64,000 bases of DNA. Origin: Strigamia acuminata. Lineage: Eukaryota; Arthropoda; Chilopoda; Geophilomorpha; Linotaeniidae. Shown here one piece after another: positions 47,780 through 58,013 of this stretch. A model generated the notes under the pieces. That model worked only from the letters and a program-made list of their open reading frames with translations, had not been told where the DNA came from and did no database searches. Numbering within the stretch: the first letter of the stretch is position 1; each line of letters starts with the position of its first letter. Made by a program: the position numbers and the translations under genes. The stretch spans positions 18,662,001 through 18,726,000 of the forward strand of contig OX442316.1 in assembly GCA_949358305.1 (NCBI GenBank), in the 5' to 3' direction.

Positions 47780-50700
47780 CGGGTATAATGACTTTGAAAT
47801 CTTAGAACTTTTTTGTTATGTAATTTTAGAATTGGCAATTTCTTTTTCATGTATTTCTATTGTTTGTATTCAGTGGAACAATCCACGACGGATGAATGGC
47901 TTTGGTTTTTTCGTCGAGAAATCTCTAAGGATATCTTATTTTTATTTTATTTTATTTTTTGTCACTCTTCTGCTTTTAGGAATGGTCAAGACTCGACGTC
48001 CAAGACGAAGTTTACGTGTAGATTGTACGATGGAACCTTTGCCACCATCTCAACGTCGTCAAGTTTTGGCTAAATAATTGCTGGATTGGCCGTCACCTCT
48101 ACATCGTCCTACTAAGTACTCCGTATTATTTTATTTGTTACGCTGAAACAAATTTTCTGTTTTATTTTTCGTTGTTTCTCGTTTCATTCGTCTTCTATTC
48201 TTTCTTTCTTGCGTTGGATTCTTGTTTGCGTTTCTTTTTGTCATTATTCTTTCTATCCTCGTGTTGTATTCTCTATTCTTTCTTGCGTGTATCCTTTTAT
48301 GTTTTATTTCTGTTATGATTTATTCTTTTCTGCTTCGTCACGTTATCTCGTTTGTATGATCTTTTAGGGACTCGTCTTGTGTTTTTATTCTAGTTTTAGC
48401 TATTATTTTCATAGTTTTATTCTTTCTCTTGTTTTTCTGTCTTCGTTGTTTTTCTTCTCTCACTCGTTTTTCTGCTTTCGCTCATTGTTGTTCTCTCACT
48501 TTTAATATCTTTTATGACTTGTCTCGTGCTTTTATTTTTTTTATTCTCGTTTTTATTTTCATTTTGTTTTCTTCTCACTCGTTTTTTTTTCTCTTCTCCT
48601 CATTTGTTGGTTTTCTTCTCTTACTCTCTTCTCTTACTCCTTTCATTCGTTGTTTTTCTTCTTTCACTCGTTTCTTTTCTCTTCTCTTGCTTGTTTTGTT
48701 TCTTTTCTCTTTCCTTGATCGTTTCTTTTCTTTTTTCTTTTTTTTTATGAAAATGTATTTTTTATATTTGTTAATAAAGTTTTAAATAAAGTCGTTAATA
48801 AATATTGTGTTTATTTTATTTTAGATTGTATCAAATGAATATTTTGTTACGTCATCTGGCGGCGGTATTAACGTGACGTCACATAACGTAACACACGTTA
48901 TATGACGTCACGTTAATATCGCCACCAGAGGCGCTGCTAAAAAGAAGTTTAAACAAATCAAATGAGTATTTTGTTGCGCCATCTGGTGGCGGTAACGTGA
49001 CGTCACATGACGTAACACGTCATCTGACGTCACGTTAATATCGCCACCAGAGGGCGCTGCTAAAAAGAAGTTTAAACAAATCAAATGAATATTTTGTTGC
49101 GCCATCTGGCGGCGGTATTAACATGACTTAACACACGTCATCTGACGTCACGTTAATATCGCCACCAGAGGGCGCTGCTAAAAAGAAGTTTAAATAAATC
49201 AAATGAATATTTTGTTGCGCCATCTGGCGGCGGTATTAACGTGACGTCACATGACGTAACACACGTTAAATGACGTCACGTTAATATCGCCACCAGAGGG
49301 CGCTCCTAAAAAGAAGTTTACACAAATCAAATGAATATTTTGTTGCGCCATCTGGCGGCAATATTAACGTGACGTCACATGACGTAACACACGTCATCTG
49401 ACGTCACGTTAATATCGCCACCAGAGGGCGCTGCTAAAAAGAAATTTAAACAAATCAAATGAATATTTTGTTGCGCCATCTGGCGGCGGTATTAACATGA
49501 CGTAACACACGTCATCTGACGTCACGTTAATATCGCCACCAGAGGACGCTGCTAAAAAGAAGTTTAAATAAATCAAATGAATATTTTGTTGCGCCATCTG
49601 GCGGCGGTATTAACGTGACGTCACATGACGTAACACACGTCATCTGACGTCACGTTAATATCGCCACCAGAGGGCGCTGCTAAAAAGAAATTTAAACAAA
49701 TCAAATGAATATTTTGTTGCGCCATCTGGCGGCGGTATTAACATGACGTAACACACGTCATCTGACGTCACGTTAATATCGCCACCAGAGGACGCTCCTA
49801 AAAAGAAGTTTACACAGATCAAATGAATATTTTGTTGCGCCATCTGGTGGCGGTATTATATAACGTATGTTAAATCCAGTGACGTCATGTTAATACCGCC
49901 ATCAGATGGCGCAACAAAATATTCATTTGATTCAATCACTTCTTTTTAGCAACGCCCGCTGGTGGCGATGACAAGAAGTGATAATTCATTTTTTATTTTA
50001 AAATTTACCATTATTTTATTACACAATCAACCTAAACAAATATAAATAATACATTTTCATAAAAAAAAATCAAAGAGAAAAGAAACAATCAAGGGAAGAG
50101 AAAAGAAACAAAACAAGCAAGAGAAGAGAAAAGAAACGAGTGAAAGAAGAAAAACAACGAATGAAAGAAGAAAAAACAAGTAAAAGAAGAAAAATGAGTG
50201 AAAACAGAAAAACAACAAATAAAAGAAAAAAACCATTGAGTAAGAGAAGAAAACCAACAAATGAGGAGGAGAAGAGAAAAAAAAACGAGTGAGAAGAAAA
50301 CAAAATGAAAATAAAAACGAGAATAAAAAAAATAAAAGCACGAGACAAGTCATAAAAGATATTAAAAGCGAGAGAACAACAATGAGCGAAAGCAGAAAAA
50401 CGAGTGAGAGAAGAACAACAACGAAGACAGAAAAACAAGAGAAAGAATAAAACTATGAAAATAATAGCTAAAACTAGAATAAAAACACAAGATTAGTCCC
50501 TAAAAGAACATACAAACGAGATAACATAAAGCAGAAAAGGATAAATCATAACAAAAAAAAACATAAAAGGATACACGCAAGAAAGAATAGAGAATACAAC
50601 ACGAGGATAGAAAGAATAATGACAAAAAGAAAGTAAATGAAATAAAGAACAGACAGCACAAAAAAAACGCGACGAAATAAAAACCAAAGATAGTACAATC

Positions 50701-51130
50701 ACGAGAAAGGATTACGACTAAAGCAAGTGACACAAACAAGAATCCAACGCAAGAAAGAAAGAAAGAATAGAAGACGAATGAAACGAGAAACAACGAAAAA
50801 TAAAACAGAAAATTTGTTTAAGCATAACAAATAAAATAATACTAATAAGTAAGACGATGTAGAGGTGACGGCCAATCCAGCAATTATTTATCTACACGTA
50901 AACTTCGTAAACTTAGTCTTGGACGTCGAGTCTTGGCCATTCCTAAAAGCAGAAGAGTGACAAAAAATAAAATAAAATAAAATAAAGATATCCTTAGAAA
51001 AAACAAAAGCCATTCATCCGTCGTGGATTGTTCCAGTGAATACAAACAATAGAAATACATGAAAAAGAAATTGCCAATTCTAAAATTACATAACAAATAA
51101 GTTCTAAGATTTCAACATCCATTTTACCCG
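47780..51130. mobile_element. 3.3-kb foldback (large inverted repeat) structure
   Basis: The left arm (about 47780-48775) and right arm (about 50038-51130) are inverted copies, starting gggtataatg/gggtaaaatg. They share long near-identical stretches, such as gaattggcaatttctttttc and ggatgaatggctttg. They enclose a 1.26-kb loop filled by the tandem array at 48835-49960. The arms are very rich in pyrimidines on one strand. Long inverted arms around a repetitive loop resemble Foldback-type elements. The structure breaks NRF-6-like copy 1 at 47784, which shows it arrived by insertion or local rearrangement. No target duplication could be identified, and no transposase is encoded; the poly-Phe frames in the arms are low-complexity. 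Confidence 0.75.
48835..49960. repeat. Nine-unit tandem array with paired CTCF-like and CRE-like motifs
   Basis: Units begin atgaatattttgtt(g) at 48835, 48962, 49085, 49203, 49331, 49459, 49577, 49705 and 49823, spaced 118-128 bp. From 49331 they alternate 128/118, a 246-bp higher-order repeat. Each unit carries gcgccatctggcggc near its start and gccaccagagggcgctgc near its end, inverted to one another. Between them lie several tgacgtca palindromes. The two flanking motifs resemble the CTCF core in opposite orientations, and tgacgtca is the CRE/ATF site. The last unit is rearranged (gccatcagatggcgc). Whether any protein binds is unknown. Confidence 0.9.
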
Positions 51131-51345
51131 ATAAGTTGTTTGCAAAAATTTAAAATAGACTAATAATTTTCAATAATTGTCTTTGTCTAAATGTTCGAAA
51201 TAAAATTAAGATTTCCTCAAATTCGTTACACCGAACGTCAGAATTGGCTTCAATCACACTAAATACGCAGTTAACTCAATTATAAATATGTTTTCTATCG
51301 TTTAAATCGTTGGACATTTGAAACATACATACCTGGATTATCATT

Positions 51346-51480
51346 CACTTCACCGCATTGCATTTGACAGGAGTATACATGAAATAAACTCACCTAAGCA
51401 CGGGAAAAAAGTGTCGGAACATCCGCCGCCTTTACATATTCCTGGCAATTCCAAGCATTCGTCGATATCTAGAGCGAAAA
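51346..51480 (-). pseudogene. Fibrillin-like calcium-binding EGF fragment
   Basis: Read on the minus strand, after a CTCTAG acceptor: DIDECLELPGICKGGGCSD, then TFFPCL and a GTGAGT donor. DIDEC..(x).C..G.C.(N/D)T is the calcium-binding EGF signature typical of fibrillins and LTBPs, but the second half is shortened. A second small piece, CGEVNDNP with a GTATGT donor, lies next to it. That piece alone recurs at about 60290-60325, in a directly repeated segment. Family call from wording only. Confidence 0.45.
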
Positions 51481-51499
51481 ACAATCAATCAACGAACGA

Positions 51500-52378
51500 T
51501 TTTAGCAAATCCGAAGACCCTACCTTCGAAAAACACAGTCACGGTATTGATTTTATATATATAAAGTATAAAAAGTCACCTTAAAAAATATTCTAATAAA
51601 TTTATCGATCAAATTACAGATAAATTATTATAAACAATTAAAAGACCCAACAGTTCATGCTACAATATTCAAACCACACATCCATTCTAAGTTACACACG
51701 CATTTAACAGCAATTATTTATTTTAACAAGTTTATAGCATTGAATAAGACCTACGATTAGACAATCTACATAAGATATTTAAAATCTAGATTTCAAAAAC
51801 TTTTTAAATAAATTTAAAAAAAACAATAATAAAAATAAAAACAATATAAACTAAATACCCTAGTTATTTTACACCTCGCACAACCTAATATTAATATTAA
51901 TAAACGTTTAATTTCTTCAGGATTCAAGATGTTCATCTTCCTCAGCTCTGGCCTCCTCATCTCATATTCAAAAAAAATATCTAAAATAAAGATAAAGAAT
52001 AAATAACAGCAATTAGAACAAAAATAAACTGCTCACAACTATCCAAATATAACTAAATGTACCCTGCCCCCTCGATGCATAAAACATTTACAAATTATAG
52101 TATAATGGAACGAATGCTCTCCAGAACAAAAGTAAATCAACGAATCCTAAAACAAACTTTTTACTTTCCGATCTAATATATTATATCATTTCAATGCCTC
52201 CATAAGCCCACTTGCACGCAAATACTATCCAAGCAGTACAAACATCTTTCCGCTATCGATGTACTGGTGCCACTCGAAATAAACTCGCTAAATCCAACCA
52301 CCCACCCAAGTATTTCCACTTTCTATCAAAGAAATGATTTTACCTTGTTCGTAAAAGACGACATCTCGTTCTTTTAGG
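51500..52378. other. AT-rich interval, no gene seen
   Basis: A-rich on the + strand with short AT runs. No coding exon, RNA gene or repeat with clear ends was recognised. Confidence 0.5.
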
Positions 52379-52869
52379 CTAACACCATAGTATGTAAAAG
52401 GAGAAGTAGCCAAACTTGGCGGCCATTTTTTTCTGCAATGTGTAGCAATTATTGTGATATTGAAATAAAAAAACCACCTACCAAAGCCAAATTAATTTTA
52501 AACTAACACCAAAGGTTCAATTTCCCTTGGTGAAATATCAAATGCCTTGAAACCCCATCCAAATAGACTGTAAAAATATCTGAGTACACGCTACCGCACT
52601 TTTGGAGTTTGTTGCCTGTGGCCAAATCTCGAAGCTGCAGCGCTAGTGTTGCTGCTTCGTCCAAGGTCAGCCTTTTGTTTACTTTATAACAGGCCCGAAT
52701 TAGAGATTGAGCATGGTAAATATTACCTTTTAAGTGGTTTTACAATGGTTTTATATGTTTTTTTGTTTTAATTTATTTTTAATATGTCATGCTTTGCTAC
52801 TGGATGCAGATTAAAGTATAAAATATGTGAACTGGGTATTCAAGCTTTGACTACACCAATCCATCAGTA

Positions 52870-53217
52870 CCATGAGAATTCTTCCTTGACAAAATTAAAG
52901 ATTTTGGTGAATTTTTAAAATATCCATCATATAATTTCTATAATCTCGAACTGGACATTGAGAAATTATTAGAAATCAAATTAAAAAATAAAAAGTTATC
53001 TCCAGATTTGTTTTATGAGGTTTTAGATGGCATTAATGAAATAAGAATTACATGTGACATGGGATGTTGTGTAGAACATAGTTCTGAATTAATCCTAAAA
53101 TTTATTCAGTACTACATACAAACCAGAATGTTTTTTAAAACCAAGGGAATGCTTAGAAACAGTGGAAGCTGCGTGTCAAGCAAAACAAACAGAAAACTGA
53201 GCAAATTGCATTAAATT
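52870..53217 (+). pseudogene. Coding-like fragment, possible P/THAP-type transposase C-terminus
   Basis: A continuous frame runs from about 52873 (LDKIKDFGEFLKYPSYNFYN) to the stop at 53215, ending 'IQTRMFFKTKGML' and 'KTNRKLSKLH'. Residue choice looks protein-like. A C-terminal helix with R.(F/Y)F..K followed by K.NRKLSKL is in the style of P-element/THAP9-type transposases, but this is a weak, by-eye likeness. The frame is closed upstream by a TGA near 52873, so at most a remnant survives. It lies between the outer element's left end and the MULE. Confidence 0.35.
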
Positions 53218-53518
53218 CAATCACTAAAAGAACTTATATATATTAATTTGCCGTGGATATTCCCACAAACGTTTGTGGGAATAGACATGTGTCTATTTCC
53301 ACAAACGTTTGTGGGAATAGATGGCCGTCACTGGGCCGGCTATTTCCACAAACAGCCATCATTCGGCCGGCTATGGTATGGTGCGCCAAAAACGCGCTAT
53401 GTGAAGTTTCGGGTTGCCGAGGACGGGAGGACGGGAACGTAGCGAGAACATGAAAACGAGACGAACCAATGGCGTGGGGAGAAGCTCAAAGAATGTCGAA
53501 ATTATGTAAAACTGATTT

Positions 53519-56500
53519 TTATTCACTAATATCAATTACATTAGCTTCTGTCATAAGAATGCAACGATCACAAATAAACTGTTTTGTTTGAATGGCCTTC
53601 ACATTCGTATTCTGTTTAACCAAACATGCTCTATGGAAATCTTCTTTGCATGTACAGCATTTTATAACCATTCGAGTATTTCTTTTTTTCCTGCAATAAC
53701 ACATTACTCTGTCATGAACTGTTGTTTTAGGAGAGTCGTAAACTTCCCGACGTGTAAAGGGAAATAAGATGAATTTTTCATCTTGATGGGAAAATCTTTC
53801 AATCAAATGTGATCTTAGTCGAGCTTTATCAAATACGAAATTACTTGGATTTTCTTCATGACAAAGTAATAGTGAAATTGCTATAGCATGTAGGCCACAA
53901 TCATGACCATTGTCCTGCTTCATAATATCATGAAAACGAAATGTCATTTGAAAAGAAGAATCTATAGTGCGGACCAAACTACTAGCAATGGATATATTAT
54001 CAGGATTGATGTCAGAGTAGAGAGAATCATATACATCTACGAAAATCATACTATCATTAATGTGCCCAGCAATAACATTCCAATGATTGCCATTAACATG
54101 GCAAATTTGGATAAAATCACCATTGCAAGGAGTAAATGCAGGTGGATTATATGCTGCAAACGTGGTTCTTTGGAGGCCTTGGGTCATTGGAAAATCTCGC
54201 TTTGTCATGCATGTTGCTGCGTACATGATAGATGCATCAAGCCAATCATCGCAGAGCAAAATATCTAAATGACTTTGCTTCAGTTGGACCTCCGAGCATA
54301 CTTCAACCCAATCAATATCTGGGTTGACAAGTTTTGTTTTGAATTTTTTTGCTGTACGCAGTGATGGTTTCGGCAGAGTCCTTTTTCTTCCTATTGCGGT
54401 TAGGATAGCACCTTTGGGACGACCTCTCACTTTTACTCTATCTGGAAAGCGTCCAACAACATCAAAAATAATTTCATTTTCCAAGCCATCTGCATCTGAA
54501 CATATGCCATGCTCTGAACGATTCACATCTGAACCTGTACCATTTTCTGGATTATTCACGTCTGGCTTTGAACCGTCTTCTGGACCTACGCCATGTTCTG
54601 AACAATTCACATCTGAATCTGTAGCATTCTCCAGACCATTTACACTCGGATTAGAAGCACAATTTGTATCATGGGTGGATATAATTTCAACTGCAACTAC
54701 TTTTCGATTTTCAGCCCACAATGAATTAATTTCTTTAAGAAACTGCATTCTGTTCTTGAATTCTTCGCTGCTACAAGATTTCATCTTCTCTGATAAAGCA
54801 TCTAACTGGGTTTTTGCTTCACTAAACTTCTGGGACTCAGTTAATGTATCGCTAGAACTATTAGTTACTCTCACTAACCCATCTGGCTTAACGATAGATG
54901 CTTCCTGGAACGATTCGTTCGAGTAACTACGCGTCCATCTTTGGGATACTAGACTAGGATCAAAGATTTCTAAATCCAAGTGCTTCCTAACTGAAAAGAT
55001 ATGACAACAAGGCAACTTTTTCATTGAAAAAAGACTGCAAGTACAACTACTTTCGGATGTCTCTGAAATACGATGTGGAGGAATATTAACGGCAAACTTC
55101 CCATTAGACAAATTAGTGATAGTTTTACAGTTTTCACTTGTGACGTACTCTCCAACAATTATGTAACATGCAAATGGAGTTGCAGTGCTAGCAACAGAAC
55201 TAACCACTGACATAGGTGCTGACGTTCTAAGCTGAGTAACTTTTAAACGCTGATTAAACGAAATCATATGAAGTTTATCCCACAAGTCACTCAAAAAAAT
55301 CTTCAAATTTAAGTAAAATATGTCCAAGTATGAATAACGTTTGATTACCTTCTTTATCTTGTTGTTCATTGACTCAATTCTGTTATTTGTAGTGTTGCCC
55401 AAGTTGTATGTCTGAATCCGACTGTACATTGACCAGCTTTCGCGGATCGCATACCAGCGGTCCAGAAAAAGGGGAAAGATGTTGTGGTTCGAAAATTTCT
55501 CTTCAAATTCAGAAAAACTTGCTTCAAAAGAACTGAGCTCATAAGCGTAGGCCATTTGTTCTAGTAATCGTTTCGCATCATCTGCCTTATCACTTGGAAA
55601 TTTTTGATCATCAACCAAAGCCTTGAAATTTTTGAGAACATGAAACAAGCAAAGTTCATGTTTTGCTTGTGGAAAGTACTTTTCTATTAGAGAAATTTCA
55701 GTGAAATCTTTGTCTGTCATAAAAGAGATGGTTGTCGATGTACATGGATTTCTTTCCACAAGAGTGGCAACAAAGAATTCAACATTTTCCTTCGTCTCGG
55801 CAGCAACAAGACCAAATGCCACTGGAATCGTGATATTATTACCATCAACAATGGATGCAATGTACAAGGGCATGCGGCAGTTAACAAGGCAATATGTTGC
55901 ATCCATAGAAATATGCTCAGGGTATCGTTCAAAAAGTGTACGCTGCCAAGAAAATTGGAAAAAGCAAACACGAATTTCTGAATCCACTTCTAAAGTTGCA
56001 ATGACCATTCCCTGGTCTTGCTTCTTGTCTAAACGTAAACTTGAAACAAATTTCTCTCCATCGTTTATGCCAGGCGGTCGGTTGGTAGACTCCAATTTAG
56101 CCCTTATATTGTGTACATCTTTCGATGTTGCAGAAACATTCCCCTTCTCTTTGACGAAATTTTTGACTGCAGAGACTGTTACTCCATGTTCGAGCAACAA
56201 CATAGTATTGTCTTTAATGTGTTCTGTGTCCGAACGACTTTTTGAAAATGCCCAAGTACTTGTCCCATCTTCAAGCGTATTCTCAAGCAACCGTGGAATT
56301 TTATAACCCAATCCTCGCACTGCTCGATTAATCGAATATGATCTGTAAAGATCTGAACCCATTTCATGGGTGTGTGTGTTATCAAAGCTTCGAATAACAA
56401 ACAAACTTTTTCGTTTATCCCAACCAACATGCAAGTGAGCAGAACAACCAGTCTTCAACGATTGTTGTTTTGGTCGCTTTCCTTTAGATGTTGAATTGTT

Positions 56501-56764
56501 ACAACCAGCATGCGCACATTCGAATCTACAAAAGTAGTATCCAATGGAAAGTGGGAGTTTGCAAACACCAGGTCGCAGATTCTCTTTCTCAATACTGCGA
56601 GAACTTTGAATCACAAAAAGTGGACTGCTAGTAGAATCGCAGAACTTTTCGAATGCATCTGCAAATTCGTTCCAAGTATTAAAAACAGATAATGCTGTAA
56701 ATTCTTTCTCAACGGTAGGGAAATATAATTCATCAATTTCGGTTTCCATAGTATTAAAATTCAA
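53519..56764 (-). CDS. MULE transposase with Ulp1-type protease and PHD-like finger
   Basis: 1,081 codons, one exon, uninterrupted. Residues 80-135: a FAR1/WRKY-GCM-like zinc module (C79, C83, C88, C107, HTH at 131-133). Residues 260-490: MULE transposase core with candidate DDE acids D288 (SMDATY), D351 (MTDKDF) and E464 (NRIESMNNKI), plus the family phrase PVAFGLVAAETKENVEFF. Residues 574-588: SWIM finger CxC...CxH. Around 700-765: degenerate 14-residue Asp/Asn-rich repeats. 778-785: AT-hook-like KVRGRPKG. Residues 880-970: C48 (Ulp1/SENP-type) peptidase with H894, D913, Q950 and C956 (HDCG). Residues 1022-1068: C4HC3 PHD-like finger. MULEs with a Ulp1 domain (called Kaonashi in plants) are known. 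What the protease does in transposition is unresolved; trimming of SUMO or a related modifier is an inference. All catalytic residues are kept, so it may be active or recently so. Confidence 0.9.
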   Translation of the reverse strand: MNFNTMETEIDELYFPTVEKEFTALSVFNTWNEFADAFEKFCDSTSSPLFVIQSSRSIEKENLRPGVCKLPLSIGYYFCRFECAHAGCNNSTSKGKRPKQQSLKTGCSAHLHVGWDKRKSLFVIRSFDNTHTHEMGSDLYRSYSINRAVRGLGYKIPRLLENTLEDGTSTWAFSKSRSDTEHIKDNTMLLLEHGVTVSAVKNFVKEKGNVSATSKDVHNIRAKLESTNRPPGINDGEKFVSSLRLDKKQDQGMVIATLEVDSEIRVCFFQFSWQRTLFERYPEHISMDATYCLVNCRMPLYIASIVDGNNITIPVAFGLVAAETKENVEFFVATLVERNPCTSTTISFMTDKDFTEISLIEKYFPQAKHELCLFHVLKNFKALVDDQKFPSDKADDAKRLLEQMAYAYELSSFEASFSEFEEKFSNHNIFPLFLDRWYAIRESWSMYSRIQTYNLGNTTNNRIESMNNKIKKVIKRYSYLDIFYLNLKIFLSDLWDKLHMISFNQRLKVTQLRTSAPMSVVSSVASTATPFACYIIVGEYVTSENCKTITNLSNGKFAVNIPPHRISETSESSCTCSLFSMKKLPCCHIFSVRKHLDLEIFDPSLVSQRWTRSYSNESFQEASIVKPDGLVRVTNSSSDTLTESQKFSEAKTQLDALSEKMKSCSSEEFKNRMQFLKEINSLWAENRKVVAVEIISTHDTNCASNPSVNGLENATDSDVNCSEHGVGPEDGSKPDVNNPENGTGSDVNRSEHGICSDADGLENEIIFDVVGRFPDRVKVRGRPKGAILTAIGRKRTLPKPSLRTAKKFKTKLVNPDIDWVEVCSEVQLKQSHLDILLCDDWLDASIMYAATCMTKRDFPMTQGLQRTTFAAYNPPAFTPCNGDFIQICHVNGNHWNVIAGHINDSMIFVDVYDSLYSDINPDNISIASSLVRTIDSSFQMTFRFHDIMKQDNGHDCGLHAIAISLLLCHEENPSNFVFDKARLRSHLIERFSHQDEKFILFPFTRREVYDSPKTTVHDRVMCYCRKKRNTRMVIKCCTCKEDFHRACLVKQNTNVKAIQTKQFICDRCILMTEANVIDISE

Positions 56765-56794
56765 ATGTATTCAATAGAAATACCGAAATTCAGA

Positions 56795-57405
56795 ACTTCA
56801 AGTGAGATGTTACAAGTTTATTACTGTAAACTATCACAAACACACCATTCAGTTAAGATCCAACAAGTGAGATGTTACAAGTTTACCGTACTGCCTCGAT
56901 TTAACGCCGGTCGTATCTAAACGCCGGCTCCTGATTAAGCGCCGGGCAAACTGAGGACGAAATGGCAATAAACGCCGGCCTTAAATGAACGCCGGGTTTG
57001 TTTAAACGCCGGGTTGAAACGTTTTTTAAACGTTTTGAGAGGTCTTTTGGTCGAAACATCGAAGAATAGCTAGCAATGAGTGGCTTTCCAATTTTTTTTT
57101 TCGGGTAGACGCCCGGCGCGAATAATCGCCGGGCTTTGAATGAACGCCGGGGGGGTCAACTAGAAAAAATGAATAAACGCCCCGGCGTTAAATCGAGGCA
57201 GTACGGTATTACTGTAAACTATCACAAACACACCATTTAGTTAGGATCCAACAAGTGAGATGTTACAAGTTTATTACTGTAAACTATCACAAACACACCG
57301 TTCGTTAGAATTCAACAAGTGAGATGTTACAAGTTTCAGGTATATTACTGTAAACTATCACAAACACACCGTTCAGTTAGAATCCAATCCAACAAGTGAT
57401 CTTTG
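56795..57405 (+). repeat. Subterminal tandem repeat of about 65-70 bp in the MULE
   Basis: Four or five copies of a unit containing 'caagtgagatgttacaagttt', 'ttactgtaaactatcacaaa' and 'cacaccgttcagttagaatcc', located just upstream of the transposase start codon (which is on the other strand). One copy is split by the MITE at 56886-57206. The position suggests a promoter or transposase-binding role, but that is inferred. Confidence 0.85.
56886..57206. mobile_element. Complete 321-bp TA-inserting MITE
   Basis: Perfect 25-bp inverted ends beginning CCGTACTGCCTCGATTTAAC, flanked by TA at 56884-56885 and 57207-57208. Removing the element and one TA restores gtttattactgtaaac, the sequence seen in the neighbouring tandem copies, so the empty site is directly visible. 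The interior is packed with 'aacgccggg' motifs. A TA duplication points to the Tc1/mariner-Tigger supergroup. A truncated relative lies at 7056-7290. Confidence 0.9.
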
Positions 57406-57671
57406 TTACAAATTCATCTCTTTATATATCTCAACTCCACCCCCACGTCATTGGTTCGTTTCGCTTTTCTCGTTTTCACGTTCTCGCTACGTTCCCGTCC
57501 TCCCGTCCTCGGCAACCCGAAACTTCACATAGCGCGTTTTTGGCGCACCATACCATAGCCGGCCGAATGATGGCTGTTTGTGGAAATAGCCGGCCCAGTG
57601 ACGGCCATCTATTCCCACAAACGTTTGTGGAAATAGACACATGTCTATTCCCACAAACGTTTGTGGGAATA

Positions 57672-58013
57672 GACAATGCGTAATTTTTTTATGACTTGTT
57701 GTAATCTTTCATGTTTTAAAAATATATAATTTTTTCGTAAATTTTCATGTTTTTTTTTGAAAAAAATCCTTTAATAATTTTTCTTGCTTTTAAAATTTGA
57801 AGAAAAAATGATTTTGCATTAATTTTTCTTGGTTCTAAACATTTGCACAAAAATTGTTAAATAGAATTAAATAAAAATTCAAAATCCTGTGTAAAAATAT
57901 TAAATTAAGCCAAAAAAACAACGAAAGAAATCTCATTACGACTGGGATGCTATGCTCAGAGGGACAAACTAGCAGCGGTGGCGCCACCACTAGGAGAAAC
58001 AACGGAACTAAGG
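57672..58013. other. AT-rich right flank of the outer element
   Basis: AT-rich, ending in 'gcagcggtggcgccaccactaggag' next to the right inverted end. No frame recognised. Confidence 0.5.

Larger units (their letters stand above)
53258..57671. mobile_element. 4.4-kb MULE (Mutator-like element)
   Basis: Terminal inverted repeats of about 230 bp (53258-53487 and 57442-57671), with high identity and one gap near the inner end. They share tggccgtcactgggccggct and the 'ggacgggaggacggga' block. The outer 70 bp of each consists of a 26-bp palindrome (tattcccacaaac plus its inverse), twice, separated by gacatgtgtc. The element contains a single intact transposase gene on the minus strand, and a 3'-side tandem repeat interrupted by a MITE. 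No convincing 8-10-bp target duplication was found at these borders. Confidence 0.85.

Noticed and set aside
48429-50440. Phe/Leu/Ser-rich frames in the foldback arms that look like membrane proteins
   Set aside because: They come from pyrimidine-rich low-complexity DNA, appear in both arms and in more than one frame, and have no family features.
54324-56306. 200-codon + strand frames opposite the MULE transposase
   Set aside because: They are antisense shadows of a gene with clear domains and catalytic residues.
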